In this document: one piece after another, positions 1 through 8,732 of the stretch | Position numbering within the stretch: the first letter of the stretch is position 1 | Layout of the letters: each line of letters begins with the position of its first letter | Source of the DNA: Fuchsiella alkaliacetigena | Lineage (GTDB): Bacteria; Bacillota; Halanaerobiia; Halobacteroidales; Acetohalobiaceae | Length of the DNA stretch: 53,019 nucleotides | Direction: 5' to 3' | Assembly (NCBI RefSeq): GCF_023227765.1 | Contig: NZ_JALKBZ010000017.1 | Span: forward strand, 1 to 53,019 | Translations under genes and position numbers: made by a program | Notes under the pieces: model-generated | Told to the model about the DNA's origin: nothing | The model's input: only the letters and a program-made list of their open reading frames with translations | Databases searched by the model: none

Positions 1-70
1 CGAAAGTCTAGAGACGTGGTCAGTAATAACATGAAAATAGGGACAGATTAGTGGACTATGAAGCTAAAGA

Positions 71-1264
71 TTGGTAAGTCGTGAAGGAAGGACAGGTGAG
101 TTAGTGACTAGACGCACCTACTATACACTTAGAGACAAGATTGTAACAAAACTAAATCTACACTTAGCAGCAAAGACCGTGATAGAAAATGGAGGAAGTG
201 CCGGAATAGATAGAGTAACAATAGAAGAATTTTGTGAGAACTATCAACAGAATATGAGAGAAATATATAGACAGCTACAGGAAGATAGATATGAAGCATC
301 ACCGGTACTTAGAGTAATGATTCCAAAAGACGATGGTCGGAAACGTCCATTAGGTATTCCTACTGTGAAGGACAGAATAGCACAGGCAGCAGTAAAGAGA
401 GTAATAGAACCAATATTTGAAAAGATATTTTGTGAATGTTCCTATGGATTTCGTCCAAGAAAGTCGCAAATGGATGCAATAGATAAAGTAGAGGAATATA
501 AAGAACAGGGATATAAATGGATATTAGATGCCGATATCAAAGGATACTTTGATAATATAGACCATAACTTGTTAATGGAATTTATTACTGAAAGAATAAA
601 TGATGGTTGGGTATTGAGAATAATCAAGTCATGGCTAACAGCTGGAGTCATGACCGAAGAAGGATACAAACCAACAAAGCAAGGGACACCCCAGGGAGGA
701 GTAATCTCCCCTCTGTTAGCCAACATTTATCTCCATCAATTAGATCAAATAATGACAAAGAGAGGATATAAAATAGTCAGATTTGCCGATGATTTTGTGA
801 TACTTACAAAATCTAAAAAGAAAGCAAATAGAGCACTAGAAGTAGTAAGAGAAATAGCAGAAGAAAGACTAAAACTTACTCTTCATCCAGAAAAGACGGT
901 CATAACTAATTTTGGAGAAGGATTCATATTCCTAGGATTTGAATTTATAGCTTGGCGTTATAAACGTCCAAGAAAGAAAGCTATAAAGAAATTCAAAGAT
1001 AAAATTAGAAAGAAGACTAGAAGACAACAACCCTGGCCAGTAGAAATAATCATAGGAGCGCTTAATCCTATAATCAGAGGTTGGGGAAATTACTTTGGAA
1101 ATGGGAATGTGAAAAAACTATTCAGAAAACTAGACAAGTGGGTAAGAATGCGCATAAGGTCATATATAGAAAAGAAAAAAGCGATAAAACACCAAAATAA
1201 AAGAATCCCCAATGCCGTATTAAGGCAAAAGGGACTCAAATCATTACTTACCACATTGTCCTAA
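71..1264 (+). CDS. ltrA: Group II intron reverse transcriptase/maturase
   Basis: This multifunctional protein splices the intron RNA and copies it into DNA during mobility. Reverse transcriptase blocks run in order: the N-terminal GSAGIDRVT block, PLGIPTVKDRIAQ, CSYGFRP, GTPQGGVISPLLANIYL, then the catalytic motif FADD (a common variant of YADD). The maturase/X region with GWGNYF lies near residue 340. The protein ends about 50 residues later, with no cysteine-rich HNH endonuclease domain, so mobility would depend on nicked or single-stranded targets. The longest frame starts at TTG 71; GTG 104, behind a purine-rich stretch, is an equally plausible start. Domains V and VI follow directly, as expected for an ORF in domain IV. 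Confidence 0.93.
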   Translation: MVSREGRTGELVTRRTYYTLRDKIVTKLNLHLAAKTVIENGGSAGIDRVTIEEFCENYQQNMREIYRQLQEDRYEASPVLRVMIPKDDGRKRPLGIPTVKDRIAQAAVKRVIEPIFEKIFCECSYGFRPRKSQMDAIDKVEEYKEQGYKWILDADIKGYFDNIDHNLLMEFITERINDGWVLRIIKSWLTAGVMTEEGYKPTKQGTPQGGVISPLLANIYLHQLDQIMTKRGYKIVRFADDFVILTKSKKKANRALEVVREIAEERLKLTLHPEKTVITNFGEGFIFLGFEFIAWRYKRPRKKAIKKFKDKIRKKTRRQQPWPVEIIIGALNPIIRGWGNYFGNGNVKKLFRKLDKWVRMRIRSYIEKKKAIKHQNKRIPNAVLRQKGLKSLLTTLS

Positions 1265-1337
1265 CAAGAGTAAAATTTACATCTGTGATAACACAGAGAT
1301 GATGACTTACTCCTTGTTAAGGGGCAACGACAATGGA

Positions 1338-1408
1338 AAGCTGTATACGGGAGAACCGTACGTGCAGTTTGATGAGAGGTCCCAGCCGTGAGGCTGGTCC
1401 TACTCTAT
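1338..1408 (+). ncRNA. Group II intron domains V and VI
   Basis: This is the catalytic hairpin (domain V, about 1338-1370) with AGC triad and CG bulge, followed by the branch-point hairpin (domain VI, about 1372-1408). The pairing was worked out by hand. The branch-point adenosine is not assigned with certainty. Confidence 0.8.
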
Positions 1409-1506
1409 TGAATATAAAGTTATATCTTTTAGGAGTAATTTTGCTTATTTTATGTTTTTAGCTTATTCTGAAGTTTTTAAATGCTTTGGCTGATAACTGA
1501 TTATTT

Positions 1507-1542
1507 AAAGCTAAGGTTGCCGTTAGGCAGCTTTATTTTTTT
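1507..1542 (+). terminator. Intrinsic terminator between the intron and steA
   Basis: AAAGCT (1507) pairs with AGCTTT (1529), and TGCC/GGCA form an inner stem with a GTTA loop; a bulge lies on the left arm. A seven-T run follows. It probably ends the transcript of the gene upstream of the intron. It also argues that steA starts at 1637 and not at an upstream ATG. Confidence 0.6.
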
Positions 1543-1636
1543 ATACCACTTTTTGTTGTTGAATATACTTTTTAAATTAGTATTAGAAGAAATTAATAGG
1601 TATATACTAAAAGTGGATTTGTTTGGAGGAGTTTAT

Positions 1637-2761
1637 ATGCAATTAACGGGTAAAGTAAAGTTAGGGCGCAAGACAAAAGAGTTGGTGAAAAGGCTAGCCG
1701 GAGAAGAAATAGCTGTTATTGCTCATGAAGATATAGATCAGTTAGCAGCTAACTCCTTAATTGAGGCCGGAGTTAAGGCGGTGATTAATGTTAAGACTTC
1801 CAGTACAGGTAAGTATCCTAATTTAGGGCCCGAAAAGTTGTTGCAAGCAGGAATTTTAGTTTTAGAAGAAACAGGTTGGGATATCTTTACTGAGCTAGAG
1901 GATGGGGAGACGGTTAAAATTATGGATAATAAGGTTATTAAAGACGATCGGGAGATAGCTCAAGGAGTTCAATTAGACCGAGAAAGACTGGATAAGAAGC
2001 TAGCTTTGAGTAAAAAAAATTTGGAGTCTGAACTGGATGAGTTTATTGAAAATACTTTAGAGTATGCTAAGAGAGAAAAAGAGTTAATCTTAGATTTAAG
2101 CCTTCCGGCTATTGAGACCGAAGTACAGGCTAAGCAGGTGTTGATAGTAGTTAGAGGTCAAGGCTATAAAGATGATTTAGAGACAATTAGTTCTTATATA
2201 AAGGAAGTACAACCGGTTTTGATCGGGGTTGATGGAGGAGCAGATGCTTTATTGGAGTATGGCTTTAAACCGGATTTAATAGTAGGGGATATGGATAGTA
2301 TTACTGATCAAGCCTTGCAGTCAGGAGCTGAGTTACTGGTACATGCCTATCCAGATGGTGAGGCTCCGGGTTGGCAGAGAGTTGAAAAGCTAGACTTGGC
2401 GACTGAGGCTAAGAAGTTTCCGGCCCCTGGAACTAGTGAAGATCTGGCTATGCTTTTAGCCTATGAAAAAGGAGCAGAGTTGATTACCGCGGTAGGTACT
2501 CACTCTAACATGATAGACTTTTTGGAAAAAGGTCGAGCAGGAATGGCTAGCACTTTTTTAACTCGTTTGAAGATTGGAGCTAAGCTGGTTGATGCCAAGG
2601 GAGTTAATAAGCTTTATAATAGCAGCTTAAGAGTAGAACATATTCTAAAGATTGTAGTTGCTGCTTTAGTGCCGATTATAATTATTTTTTTAGTGGCTAC
2701 TCCTATGCAGCAGATTTTACGTTTATTATTGATTAAGTTAAGGCTTAGTTTAGGCTTTTGA
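1637..2761 (+). CDS. steA: SteA-like putative cytokinetic ring protein
   Basis: This 374-residue protein resembles SteA, known in Corynebacterium as a partner of SteB in cell separation and division-site cell-wall synthesis. The middle of the protein has a thiamine-pyrophosphokinase-like nucleotide-binding fold (motifs VGVDGGADALLEYG-like and PDLIVGDMDSI). A hydrophobic segment near residues 337-358 anchors the C-terminus in the membrane. The frame is open from 1481, but ATG 1637 has a good GGAGG site eight bases upstream and starts the conserved part. steB follows after 21 bases with a similar membrane topology, so the two probably act together. The enzyme activity suggested by the fold is unproven. 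The family call is firm; its role in this organism is inferred. Confidence 0.85.
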   Translation: MQLTGKVKLGRKTKELVKRLAGEEIAVIAHEDIDQLAANSLIEAGVKAVINVKTSSTGKYPNLGPEKLLQAGILVLEETGWDIFTELEDGETVKIMDNKVIKDDREIAQGVQLDRERLDKKLALSKKNLESELDEFIENTLEYAKREKELILDLSLPAIETEVQAKQVLIVVRGQGYKDDLETISSYIKEVQPVLIGVDGGADALLEYGFKPDLIVGDMDSITDQALQSGAELLVHAYPDGEAPGWQRVEKLDLATEAKKFPAPGTSEDLAMLLAYEKGAELITAVGTHSNMIDFLEKGRAGMASTFLTRLKIGAKLVDAKGVNKLYNSSLRVEHILKIVVAALVPIIIIFLVATPMQQILRLLLIKLRLSLGF

Positions 2762-2782
2762 GTTAGGAAGGAGTAATATTTA

Positions 2783-3391
2783 ATGGTAATTGATATTAGA
2801 TATCAGATAATAACTACAGTAATTATTTTCTTAACTTTAGCTATGGGTATTTTAATAGGTAGTTCTATGGTAGGGCAGGAAGGCGTAGTTGAAAAACAAA
2901 AGGAGTTAATTTCTCATTTGGAAGAGGATTTTTTAGAAATACGCAGCCAAAATCAGCAACTCCAAGAGGAAGTTCAGCTTTTAGAAGGTGAATTGGAAAG
3001 TAATAGAGAGTTTCAACAGCAGTTATTTCCTTTGGCTGTGGAAGATCGTTTGGCCGATAAGCGGGCCCTAATTCTTTATGAAGAAGAGGAGCTAGAAGAT
3101 TTAGCCTGGGACTTAACGGGTATTTTAGAGATGGCTGGTAGTGAAGAGGTGCAGATTAAATTAAGAGAGAGTTTTGAAGGAAAACTAGCTGAAGAGGCTG
3201 ATTATTATTTGGTTTATTTAAACCATCAAGATTTAAATGAGGAGGAGTTGGACTTTGATTTTAAGAATCAGTTTAAAGAATTAATCCATTTTTCTGAAGA
3301 AGATTTTAAGGCTAAACAGGCTTTAATAGAAAGTATTTTAAAGTTGGATGGGGCTATTGATAATAAAAAGAGGAGTGTTTCCTTTGACTGA
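2783..3391 (+). CDS. steB: SteB/MctB-family membrane-anchored coiled-coil protein
   Basis: A 202-residue protein with one N-terminal transmembrane segment (about 9-28), then a long charged coiled coil (about 34-75, with QEEVQLLEGELE-type heptads) and a small globular C-terminal part. This layout matches the family annotated as copper transporter MctB/DUF3186, which includes SteB. In Corynebacterium SteB works with SteA at the division site; copper transport is not supported by any metal motif here. AAGGAG precedes ATG 2783. The 3' end overlaps the next gene, so steA, steB and the glycosyltransferase are probably co-translated. Confidence 0.8.
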   Translation: MVIDIRYQIITTVIIFLTLAMGILIGSSMVGQEGVVEKQKELISHLEEDFLEIRSQNQQLQEEVQLLEGELESNREFQQQLFPLAVEDRLADKRALILYEEEELEDLAWDLTGILEMAGSEEVQIKLRESFEGKLAEEADYYLVYLNHQDLNEEELDFDFKNQFKELIHFSEEDFKAKQALIESILKLDGAIDNKKRSVSFD

Positions 3392-4058
3392 AGAAATAAC
3401 GGCTTTACTGCCCGCCTATAATGAAGAACAAAGGATTGGAACTACAATTTCAACTTTGCAAGAAATTCCTGAAGTTGATAAAATAATAGTGATTAACGAT
3501 GGCTCAACAGATAATACGGCTGAGGTTGTAGCTCAAACAGGAGTAAAGTTGCTTAATTTACAGTCTAATCAGGGTAAAGGAGGGGCTTTAACTGTAGGTA
3601 TCGAAGTAGTGGATAGTGATTTAATCTGCTTATTAGATGCTGATTTAGGTAGCAGTGTAGAAGAGCTAACTAAGCTATTAAAGCCGGTAAGACAGGGAGA
3701 AGCTGATATGAGTATTGCTAAACTGCCTCAGCCTGAAACTAAGGGTGGTTTTGGTTTAGTGACTAATTTAGCTCGTTGGGGGATAAAATACTTTACTGGT
3801 TTTGAAGCTCTGGCTCCTTTATCTGGACAAAGGGTTTTAACTAAAGAGGTACTTAAGCAGATAAAAGGTTTTGCGCCTGGTTTTGGAGTGGAAACTGAGC
3901 TGACCATTAAAGCTTTACAAGGAGGCTTTAAAGTAGTGGAGGTTCCTGTGCAGATGAAGCACCGCGAGACGGGTAGAGACTGGGCCGGCTTTAAACACCG
4001 GGGTCGACAGTTTAAAGATGTATTGGCTGTACTTTATCGAGAGTTCAGAGGTGAATAA
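3384..4058 (+). CDS. Glycosyltransferase family 2
   Basis: This 224-residue GT-A enzyme transfers a sugar from a nucleotide donor. The nucleotide-binding start is TALLPAYNEE, followed by VINDGSTDNT, and the metal-binding DxD-type motif is LLDADLGSS near residue 87. No membrane segments are visible, so it should act on the cytoplasmic face. TTG 3384 is chosen because AAAGAGGAG lies eight bases upstream; the frame is open further up, inside steB. It overlaps the end of steB and runs into the MraY-like gene, suggesting the pair builds a lipid-linked sugar at the division site. Donor and acceptor are unknown. Confidence 0.85.
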   Translation: MTEEITALLPAYNEEQRIGTTISTLQEIPEVDKIIVINDGSTDNTAEVVAQTGVKLLNLQSNQGKGGALTVGIEVVDSDLICLLDADLGSSVEELTKLLKPVRQGEADMSIAKLPQPETKGGFGLVTNLARWGIKYFTGFEALAPLSGQRVLTKEVLKQIKGFAPGFGVETELTIKALQGGFKVVEVPVQMKHRETGRDWAGFKHRGRQFKDVLAVLYREFRGE

Positions 4059-4059
4059 T

Positions 4060-4872
4060 TTGGAGTTAATACTGATAACTACTTTGGCTTTAGCTTTAAC
4101 TTATTTAGTTTATCCTTACTTTAGTCGGCTGCTAATAGCAGGTGGTTTAGTGACTAAGAACTATTTAGGGGAGCCGATACCTACTGCTTATGGTTCTTGT
4201 TTAGTAATTAACTATCTGTTTATCTTATTAGTGGGGGCTTACTTTAATATTTATTCTGCGGAACTGTTAAAATCTTGTTTATTTTTTTTGTTGGTAGTAG
4301 GAATAGTTGGTTTAGTTGATGATTACTTAGGTGATGGAGAAAATAAAGGCTTAAGCGGGCATTTTCGGGAGTCACTTTTCGGAAATAGGGTTACTACTGG
4401 TTTTTTGAAGGCACTAAGTATTAGCTTATTTGCTTTGTTGATGGTGATTAAGTGGAGTCAGGGTATCTTTTGGTCGGGAGTGGATTTTTTATTAATTGTG
4501 TTGATGGCTAACTTTATTAATCTCTTAGATTTACGACCTGGACGAGCTTGGAAGGGTTTTTTATTGCTATTTTTAGTTTTAGCCCCCCTAGCTGAAGCTA
4601 TCTTTTTTAAACTATTAATACCTATATTAGCAATGGCTATAGTACTATTACCTATTGATTTGCAAGGTGAGGCTATGTTAGGAGATGTAGGGGCTAATTT
4701 TTTGGGTTCTATTTTGGGTTTGAGCTTACTGTGGGCCCTACCTGCTATCTACAAATTGCTATTAGTGGGGGGACTGATTTCCATTCATCTTTATACCGAA
4801 CGTGTTTCACTAACTGAAGTAATTGCTGCCAATAGATTTTTAGCTTACTTAGATGCCTGGGGGAGAAAATGA
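4060..4872 (+). CDS. MraY/WecA-like phospho-sugar transferase family membrane protein
   Basis: About 270 residues with multiple hydrophobic segments. It carries the LVDDYLGD motif (the conserved DD of the MraY/WecA/TagO family) followed by the family-like stretch GLSGHFRESL. A second family feature, LLGDVGANFLGS-like (here MLGDVGANFLGS), lies near residue 210. MraY/WecA enzymes put a sugar-1-phosphate on undecaprenyl phosphate at the inner face of the membrane. TTG 4060 with AGAGGTGA six to seven bases upstream is preferred; GTG 4051 in the same frame is the alternative. It is shorter than typical MraY (about 320), and the true MraY is presumably elsewhere. Substrate unknown. Confidence 0.75.
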   Translation: MELILITTLALALTYLVYPYFSRLLIAGGLVTKNYLGEPIPTAYGSCLVINYLFILLVGAYFNIYSAELLKSCLFFLLVVGIVGLVDDYLGDGENKGLSGHFRESLFGNRVTTGFLKALSISLFALLMVIKWSQGIFWSGVDFLLIVLMANFINLLDLRPGRAWKGFLLLFLVLAPLAEAIFFKLLIPILAMAIVLLPIDLQGEAMLGDVGANFLGSILGLSLLWALPAIYKLLLVGGLISIHLYTERVSLTEVIAANRFLAYLDAWGRK

Positions 4873-4977
4873 ACTTTAGACTAATTAAAATCGAATTTGG
4901 AGCAGGGAAATTGTTCAGTGGTCCGGAAATATATTAAGTGAAAACTGAGTTTTAGCATTAGCAGAGGAGGATTTAAA

Positions 4978-5184
4978 ATGGCTAAAGTTAAGTTTGAAAC
5001 AGATAGATGTAAGGGTTGTAAGCTCTGTACTAATGTTTGTCCGCAGGAAATTATAATTATAGAGGAGGAAGCCAATATTAAGGGTTATTATCCAGCAGCT
5101 GTGAAAGAAACAGAAGACTGTATAGGCTGTGCTTTTTGTGCTTTGATTTGTCCTGATGTAGTGATTGAGGTATTTAAAGAGTAA
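4978..5184 (+). CDS. korD: 2-oxoacid:ferredoxin oxidoreductase, delta (ferredoxin) subunit
   Basis: A 68-residue two-cluster ferredoxin. CKGCKLCTNVCP and CIGCAFCALICP each bind a [4Fe-4S] cluster. As the small subunit of the kor/vor complex it passes electrons from the thiamine-bound intermediate to free ferredoxin. It is the first of four genes in the order delta-alpha-beta-gamma. GAGGAGG lies just upstream of ATG 4978. Confidence 0.9.
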   Translation: MAKVKFETDRCKGCKLCTNVCPQEIIIIEEEANIKGYYPAAVKETEDCIGCAFCALICPDVVIEVFKE

Positions 5185-5226
5185 AATTATTGAGCTAGAA
5201 ATTTTTTTAGTTAAGGAGGCTTGAAG

Positions 5227-6279
5227 ATGAGCGATAAAATACTGATGAAAGGTAATGAAGCAATTGCTGAGGCGGCTATTAGAGCTGGCTGTACTCATTT
5301 TTTTGGTTATCCGATCACTCCTCAAAATGAACTGCCGGCTTATATGGCTGAGAAACTGCCGGAGCAGGGGGGAGTTTTCTTACAGGCTGAAAGTGAAGTA
5401 GCTGCTATTAATATGGTCTATGGAGCTTCAGCAGCCGGGGCTAGAGTAATGACTTCTTCTTCTAGTCCAGGAATTAGTCTTAAGGCAGAAGGTATTTCTT
5501 ATATAGCAGGAGCGGAGCTACCCTGTGTGATAGTTAATATGGTTAGAGCCGGGCCCGGTTTGGGCGGAATTGGCCCTTCCCAGTCAGACTACTTTCAGGC
5601 TACTAAAGGGATGGCTCACGGGGACTTTAGATTAGCAGTTTTGGCTCCGGATTCGGTACAGGAAGCAGTGGATTTGACTAGACAAGCTTTCGATATTGCT
5701 GATAAGTATAGAAATCCAGTAATGATACTGGGAGATGGAGTCATTGGTCAGATGATGGAGCCAGTGGAGTTTAAAGAGATAGATAGTCCAGAGCTGCCTG
5801 AGAAAGACTGGATTGTCGATGGAGCTGAAGGAAGAGAGAGAAATATTATCCATTCTCTGCGCTTAAAGACTGAAGATCTAACAGAGCATAACTGGAAGTT
5901 GGCTCGTAAATATGAACAGATGCAGGAAGATGAAGTTAGGTATGAAGAGAAGCTAATGGATGATGCTGAGGTAGCTATTGTGGCTTACGGGACTACGGCT
6001 CGAGTGGTCAAAACGGCTATCAAAGAAGCTAGAGCTGAAGGGATTAAAGTAGGATTAATTAGGCCAATTAGCCTATTCCCTTTTCCGAAAAAAGTAATTA
6101 AAAAGGCAGCTCAACAAGTGGACTGCTTTTTAACTGTAGAGATGAGCACTGGTCAGATGGTAGAGGATGTAAGGTTAGCAGTTAATGGAGAAAGATCTGT
6201 TGCTTTTTACGGTAGTCCCGGTGGAGCAGTTCCTTCGCCAGCAGAGATCTTGGTTAAGTTAAAGGAGGTTATGGAGTAA
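5227..6279 (+). CDS. vorB: 2-oxoacid:ferredoxin oxidoreductase, alpha subunit (VorB/KorA-like)
   Basis: This 350-residue subunit carries the pyrimidine-side thiamine diphosphate domain. It starts ILMKGNEAIAEAAIRAGC and continues FFGYPITPQNELPAYMAEKL, typical of VorB/KorA. The enzyme oxidatively decarboxylates a 2-oxoacid (branched-chain 2-oxoacid or 2-oxoglutarate) with CoA to acyl-CoA, CO2 and reduced ferredoxin. ATG 5227 is preferred to the in-frame TTG 5221 because AAGGAGGC ends six bases upstream. It overlaps the beta gene by one base (TAATG). Substrate choice between KorA and VorB cannot be settled from sequence alone. Confidence 0.9.
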   Translation: MSDKILMKGNEAIAEAAIRAGCTHFFGYPITPQNELPAYMAEKLPEQGGVFLQAESEVAAINMVYGASAAGARVMTSSSSPGISLKAEGISYIAGAELPCVIVNMVRAGPGLGGIGPSQSDYFQATKGMAHGDFRLAVLAPDSVQEAVDLTRQAFDIADKYRNPVMILGDGVIGQMMEPVEFKEIDSPELPEKDWIVDGAEGRERNIIHSLRLKTEDLTEHNWKLARKYEQMQEDEVRYEEKLMDDAEVAIVAYGTTARVVKTAIKEARAEGIKVGLIRPISLFPFPKKVIKKAAQQVDCFLTVEMSTGQMVEDVRLAVNGERSVAFYGSPGGAVPSPAEILVKLKEVME

Positions 6280-7025
6280 TGGAAGAGCTAGCAGGAAGAC
6301 CTAAATCTTTAACAGAACAAGAATTTCATTACTGTCCGGGCTGTACTCACGGGATAGTTCACCGTTTAGTAGCTGAAGTGATAGATGAACTGGATATTCA
6401 AGAGCAGACTATTGGCATAGCTCCCGTAGGCTGTGCAGTATTAGCTTATGACTACTTTGATTTGGATATGCTAGAGGCTGCTCACGGGAGGCCTCCGGCA
6501 GTAGCTACGGGAATCAAACGAGTTCATCCCGATAAAGTAGTCTTTACCTATCAAGGTGATGGTGATTATGCTTCGATTGGAACGGCTGAATCGGTACATG
6601 CTGCCAGTAGAGGTGAAAGAATTACTACTGTGTTTATCAATAATGCTATTTACGGGATGACCGGAGGACAGATGGCTCCTACTACTTTAGAAGGACAAAA
6701 AGCTACTACGGCTCCCCGAGGGCGAGATACAAAGGAAGCAGGCTTTCCGTTGCAGATGTCGGAGATGTTGGCTACTTTAGAAGGAGCAGTCTATGTAGCT
6801 CGGGTATCAGTAGACACTCCCCAGCGGATTAAGCAGGCTAAAGAAGCGATTAAAAAGGCTTTTAAGGTTCAACTAAAAGGTTTAGGATATGCTTTGGTAG
6901 AGGTGCTATCCACCTGTCCTACTAATTGGGGTTTATCGCCTCAGCAAGCTCTAGACTGGTTAGAGGATAATATGATTCCTTATTATCCCTTAGGTGAGTT
7001 AAAGAGTGTCGGGGAGGTGGAGTAG
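6279..7025 (+). CDS. korB: 2-oxoacid:ferredoxin oxidoreductase, beta subunit
   Basis: A 248-residue thiamine diphosphate-binding subunit. FHYCPGCTHG at the start and the pyrophosphate/Mg motif GDGDYASIGTAE...NNAIYGMTGGQ near residues 94-130 are diagnostic. The single-domain beta subunit holds the cofactor with the alpha subunit. Its start overlaps the alpha stop, implying translational coupling, and it is followed after three bases by the gamma subunit. Confidence 0.92.
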   Translation: MEELAGRPKSLTEQEFHYCPGCTHGIVHRLVAEVIDELDIQEQTIGIAPVGCAVLAYDYFDLDMLEAAHGRPPAVATGIKRVHPDKVVFTYQGDGDYASIGTAESVHAASRGERITTVFINNAIYGMTGGQMAPTTLEGQKATTAPRGRDTKEAGFPLQMSEMLATLEGAVYVARVSVDTPQRIKQAKEAIKKAFKVQLKGLGYALVEVLSTCPTNWGLSPQQALDWLEDNMIPYYPLGELKSVGEVE

Positions 7026-7028
7026 AAG

Positions 7029-7565
7029 GTGTTAGTAGAATTAATAATTGCTGGCTTTGGTGGTCAAGGAGTAATGCTAATGGGCCAGCTTTTGACTTAT
7101 GCCGGGATGAAGGCTGGGCGAGAGGTTTCTTGGATTCCTTCTTATGGCCCAGAAATGAGAGGCGGGACGGCTAACTGTACTGTAGTATTAGCTGACGAAG
7201 AAATAGCTTCTCCCCTGCCTACTGAGCCTAACGTAATAGTGGTAATGAACCGACCTTCTTTGGATAAATTTGCAGAAAAAGTTAAAACTGGGGGTAAGTT
7301 ATTTGTTAATAGCTCCTTAGTAGATAAAGAAGTGCAGCGCCAGGATATTGAAGTTATTGAGGTGCCAGCTAATGAATTAGCTTTAGACTTAGGTATAGAA
7401 AAAGTAGCTAATATGGTAATGTTAGGAGCAGTAGTGGCTAAGTTAGGAGTAGTCGATTTAGAAACAGTAATAGACTCTTTAAGCGAAGTGCTGCCAGCGC
7501 ATAGACATAACTTGCTTGAGCTTAATAAAAAAGCCTTGCAGCAAGGTAGAGAATTAATAATATAA
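7029..7565 (+). CDS. korC: 2-oxoacid:ferredoxin oxidoreductase, gamma subunit
   Basis: A 178-residue gamma subunit that starts IIAGFGGQGVMLMGQLL and has PSYGPEMRGGTANC, both characteristic of the family. GTG 7029 is the start, preceded by the purine-rich GGGGAGGTGGAG region inside korB. It completes the four-subunit complex, and an intrinsic terminator follows at 7581. Confidence 0.92.
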   Translation: MLVELIIAGFGGQGVMLMGQLLTYAGMKAGREVSWIPSYGPEMRGGTANCTVVLADEEIASPLPTEPNVIVVMNRPSLDKFAEKVKTGGKLFVNSSLVDKEVQRQDIEVIEVPANELALDLGIEKVANMVMLGAVVAKLGVVDLETVIDSLSEVLPAHRHNLLELNKKALQQGRELII

Positions 7566-7580
7566 GTTGAAAATTATCTT

Positions 7581-7611
7581 CCCGGGATGCTTTAAGTCCT
7601 GGGACTTTTTT
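7581..7611 (+). terminator. Intrinsic terminator after the kor operon
   Basis: CCCGGGA (7581-7587) pairs with TCCTGGG (7597-7603) with one G-U pair, followed by AC and a T-run. It separates the oxidoreductase operon from the racemase genes. Confidence 0.8.
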
Positions 7612-7636
7612 ATATAAGCTAAAAAGGTGGTTTAAA

Positions 7637-8710
7637 ATGTTTAATCCTAGAATAGAGATTAATATAAAGAAGTTGATTAGTAATACTAAGCAAATAGTTG
7701 GCTTAGCAGCTCAACAAAAAGTGGAAATCATTGGAGTAACTAAGGGAGTTTGTGCTGATTTAAGGGTGGCTCAGGCTATGTTAACTGGAGGGGTTAAGGG
7801 TTTGGCTGACTCTAGATTACAGAACTTAAGGTATTTGCGAAAAAATTTGAAATTAACTACAGAATCTTTACTGCTGTTGAGGATTCCAATGTTGAGTGAA
7901 GCAAAGGCTGTAGTTGAGCAAGCCGATATCAGTCTCAACTCCGAATTAAAGGTAATTGCTGCTTTAAATGAGGCAGCAGCTAAGCTGGGCAAAAAGCATA
8001 AGGTGATTTTGATGGTGGATATAGGTGATAGGCGGGAAGGAGTTATGCCAGCTAAGCTACTTAGTGTGGTTAAGGAGTTAAAGAACTTTGCTTATATTGA
8101 GCTATTAGGCCTAGGAAGTAACTTAGCCTGCTACGGAGGGGTTTTACCTTCGGCCAAAAATATGCAGGCTTTGGTGAACTTTAGTCGTAGTGCAGAGAAA
8201 GAGTTAGAGAGGGCTCTGCCTTTGATCTCAGGAGGAAATAGTAGCTCTTTGCCACAGTTAAAAAAGGGGGAGTTACTAGCAGAGATTAATCAGCTCCGAA
8301 TTGGAGAAACGATTCTCTTAGGGCGGAATATAGTAGACGATACTCCTTTTGGGGATACTTATCAAGATGCCTTTTTATTATCTGCCGAAGTAATTGAGCT
8401 GAAAGAGAAAGGAGCTGAACCTCGGGGAGAACGGGGAGAAAATGCCTTTGGTGAGCAGCAGGAAATAAAAAAACGTGGAGTTAGAAAAAGAGCTATTTTG
8501 GCTGTTGGGCGTCAGGATATAGATGTGGAAGGCTTAATTCCTTTGCAAGAGGGGGTAAAGGTAGAAGGAGCAAGCAGTGATCATTTGCTTTTAGATGTTA
8601 GTGACTATGTTTCGCAATTAAAAATAGGTGATGTACTAAAGTTTCAATTGAACTATAGTGCTCTTTTAAGAGCTATGACTTCACCTTATGTAAATAAAAT
8701 TTATTGCTAA
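7637..8710 (+). CDS. Alanine/ornithine racemase-family PLP enzyme
   Basis: This 357-residue fold-type III PLP enzyme is related to ornithine racemase and YhfX-like proteins. The PLP lysine lies in IIGVTKGVC (around residue 36), inside an alanine-racemase-type TIM barrel; RIGETILLGR is near residue 220. A charged insertion (about residues 257-280, rich in E, R and G) is unusual. AAAGGTGG precedes ATG 7637. It is followed by a conventional alanine racemase, so it probably handles another amino acid such as ornithine, or a D-amino acid needed in the cell wall. The exact substrate is unknown. Confidence 0.82.
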   Translation: MFNPRIEINIKKLISNTKQIVGLAAQQKVEIIGVTKGVCADLRVAQAMLTGGVKGLADSRLQNLRYLRKNLKLTTESLLLLRIPMLSEAKAVVEQADISLNSELKVIAALNEAAAKLGKKHKVILMVDIGDRREGVMPAKLLSVVKELKNFAYIELLGLGSNLACYGGVLPSAKNMQALVNFSRSAEKELERALPLISGGNSSSLPQLKKGELLAEINQLRIGETILLGRNIVDDTPFGDTYQDAFLLSAEVIELKEKGAEPRGERGENAFGEQQEIKKRGVRKRAILAVGRQDIDVEGLIPLQEGVKVEGASSDHLLLDVSDYVSQLKIGDVLKFQLNYSALLRAMTSPYVNKIYC

Positions 8711-8732
8711 TAAAACACAACAGGAGGTGTTG

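Larger units (their letters stand above)
1..1408 (+). mobile_element. Group II intron, 3' portion (5' end outside window)
   Basis: The window opens inside a group II intron. It holds the maturase gene followed by the two 3' ribozyme domains. Domain V lies at about 1338-1370: lower stem AAGCTG/CAGTTT with the AGC triad, the two-base CG bulge, and a TACGG/CCGTA upper stem closed by GAGAA. Domain VI follows at about 1372-1408, a hairpin with arms CAGCC/GGCTG, and the intron would end in AT near 1408. An intrinsic terminator at 1507-1542 lies about 100 bases past the intron end, so the insertion is probably downstream of an upstream gene rather than inside steA. The 5' domains and the exon junction cannot be seen. 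The exact 3' splice site is an estimate. Confidence 0.85.

Noticed and set aside
1481-1636. Longer N-terminus of SteA from ATG 1481
   Set aside because: The stretch contains an intrinsic terminator, and ATG 1637 has a strong RBS and starts the conserved protein.
2783-3391. Copper transporter (common database name for this family)
   Set aside because: No metal-binding residues are seen; the single membrane segment, coiled coil and steA neighbour fit SteB better.
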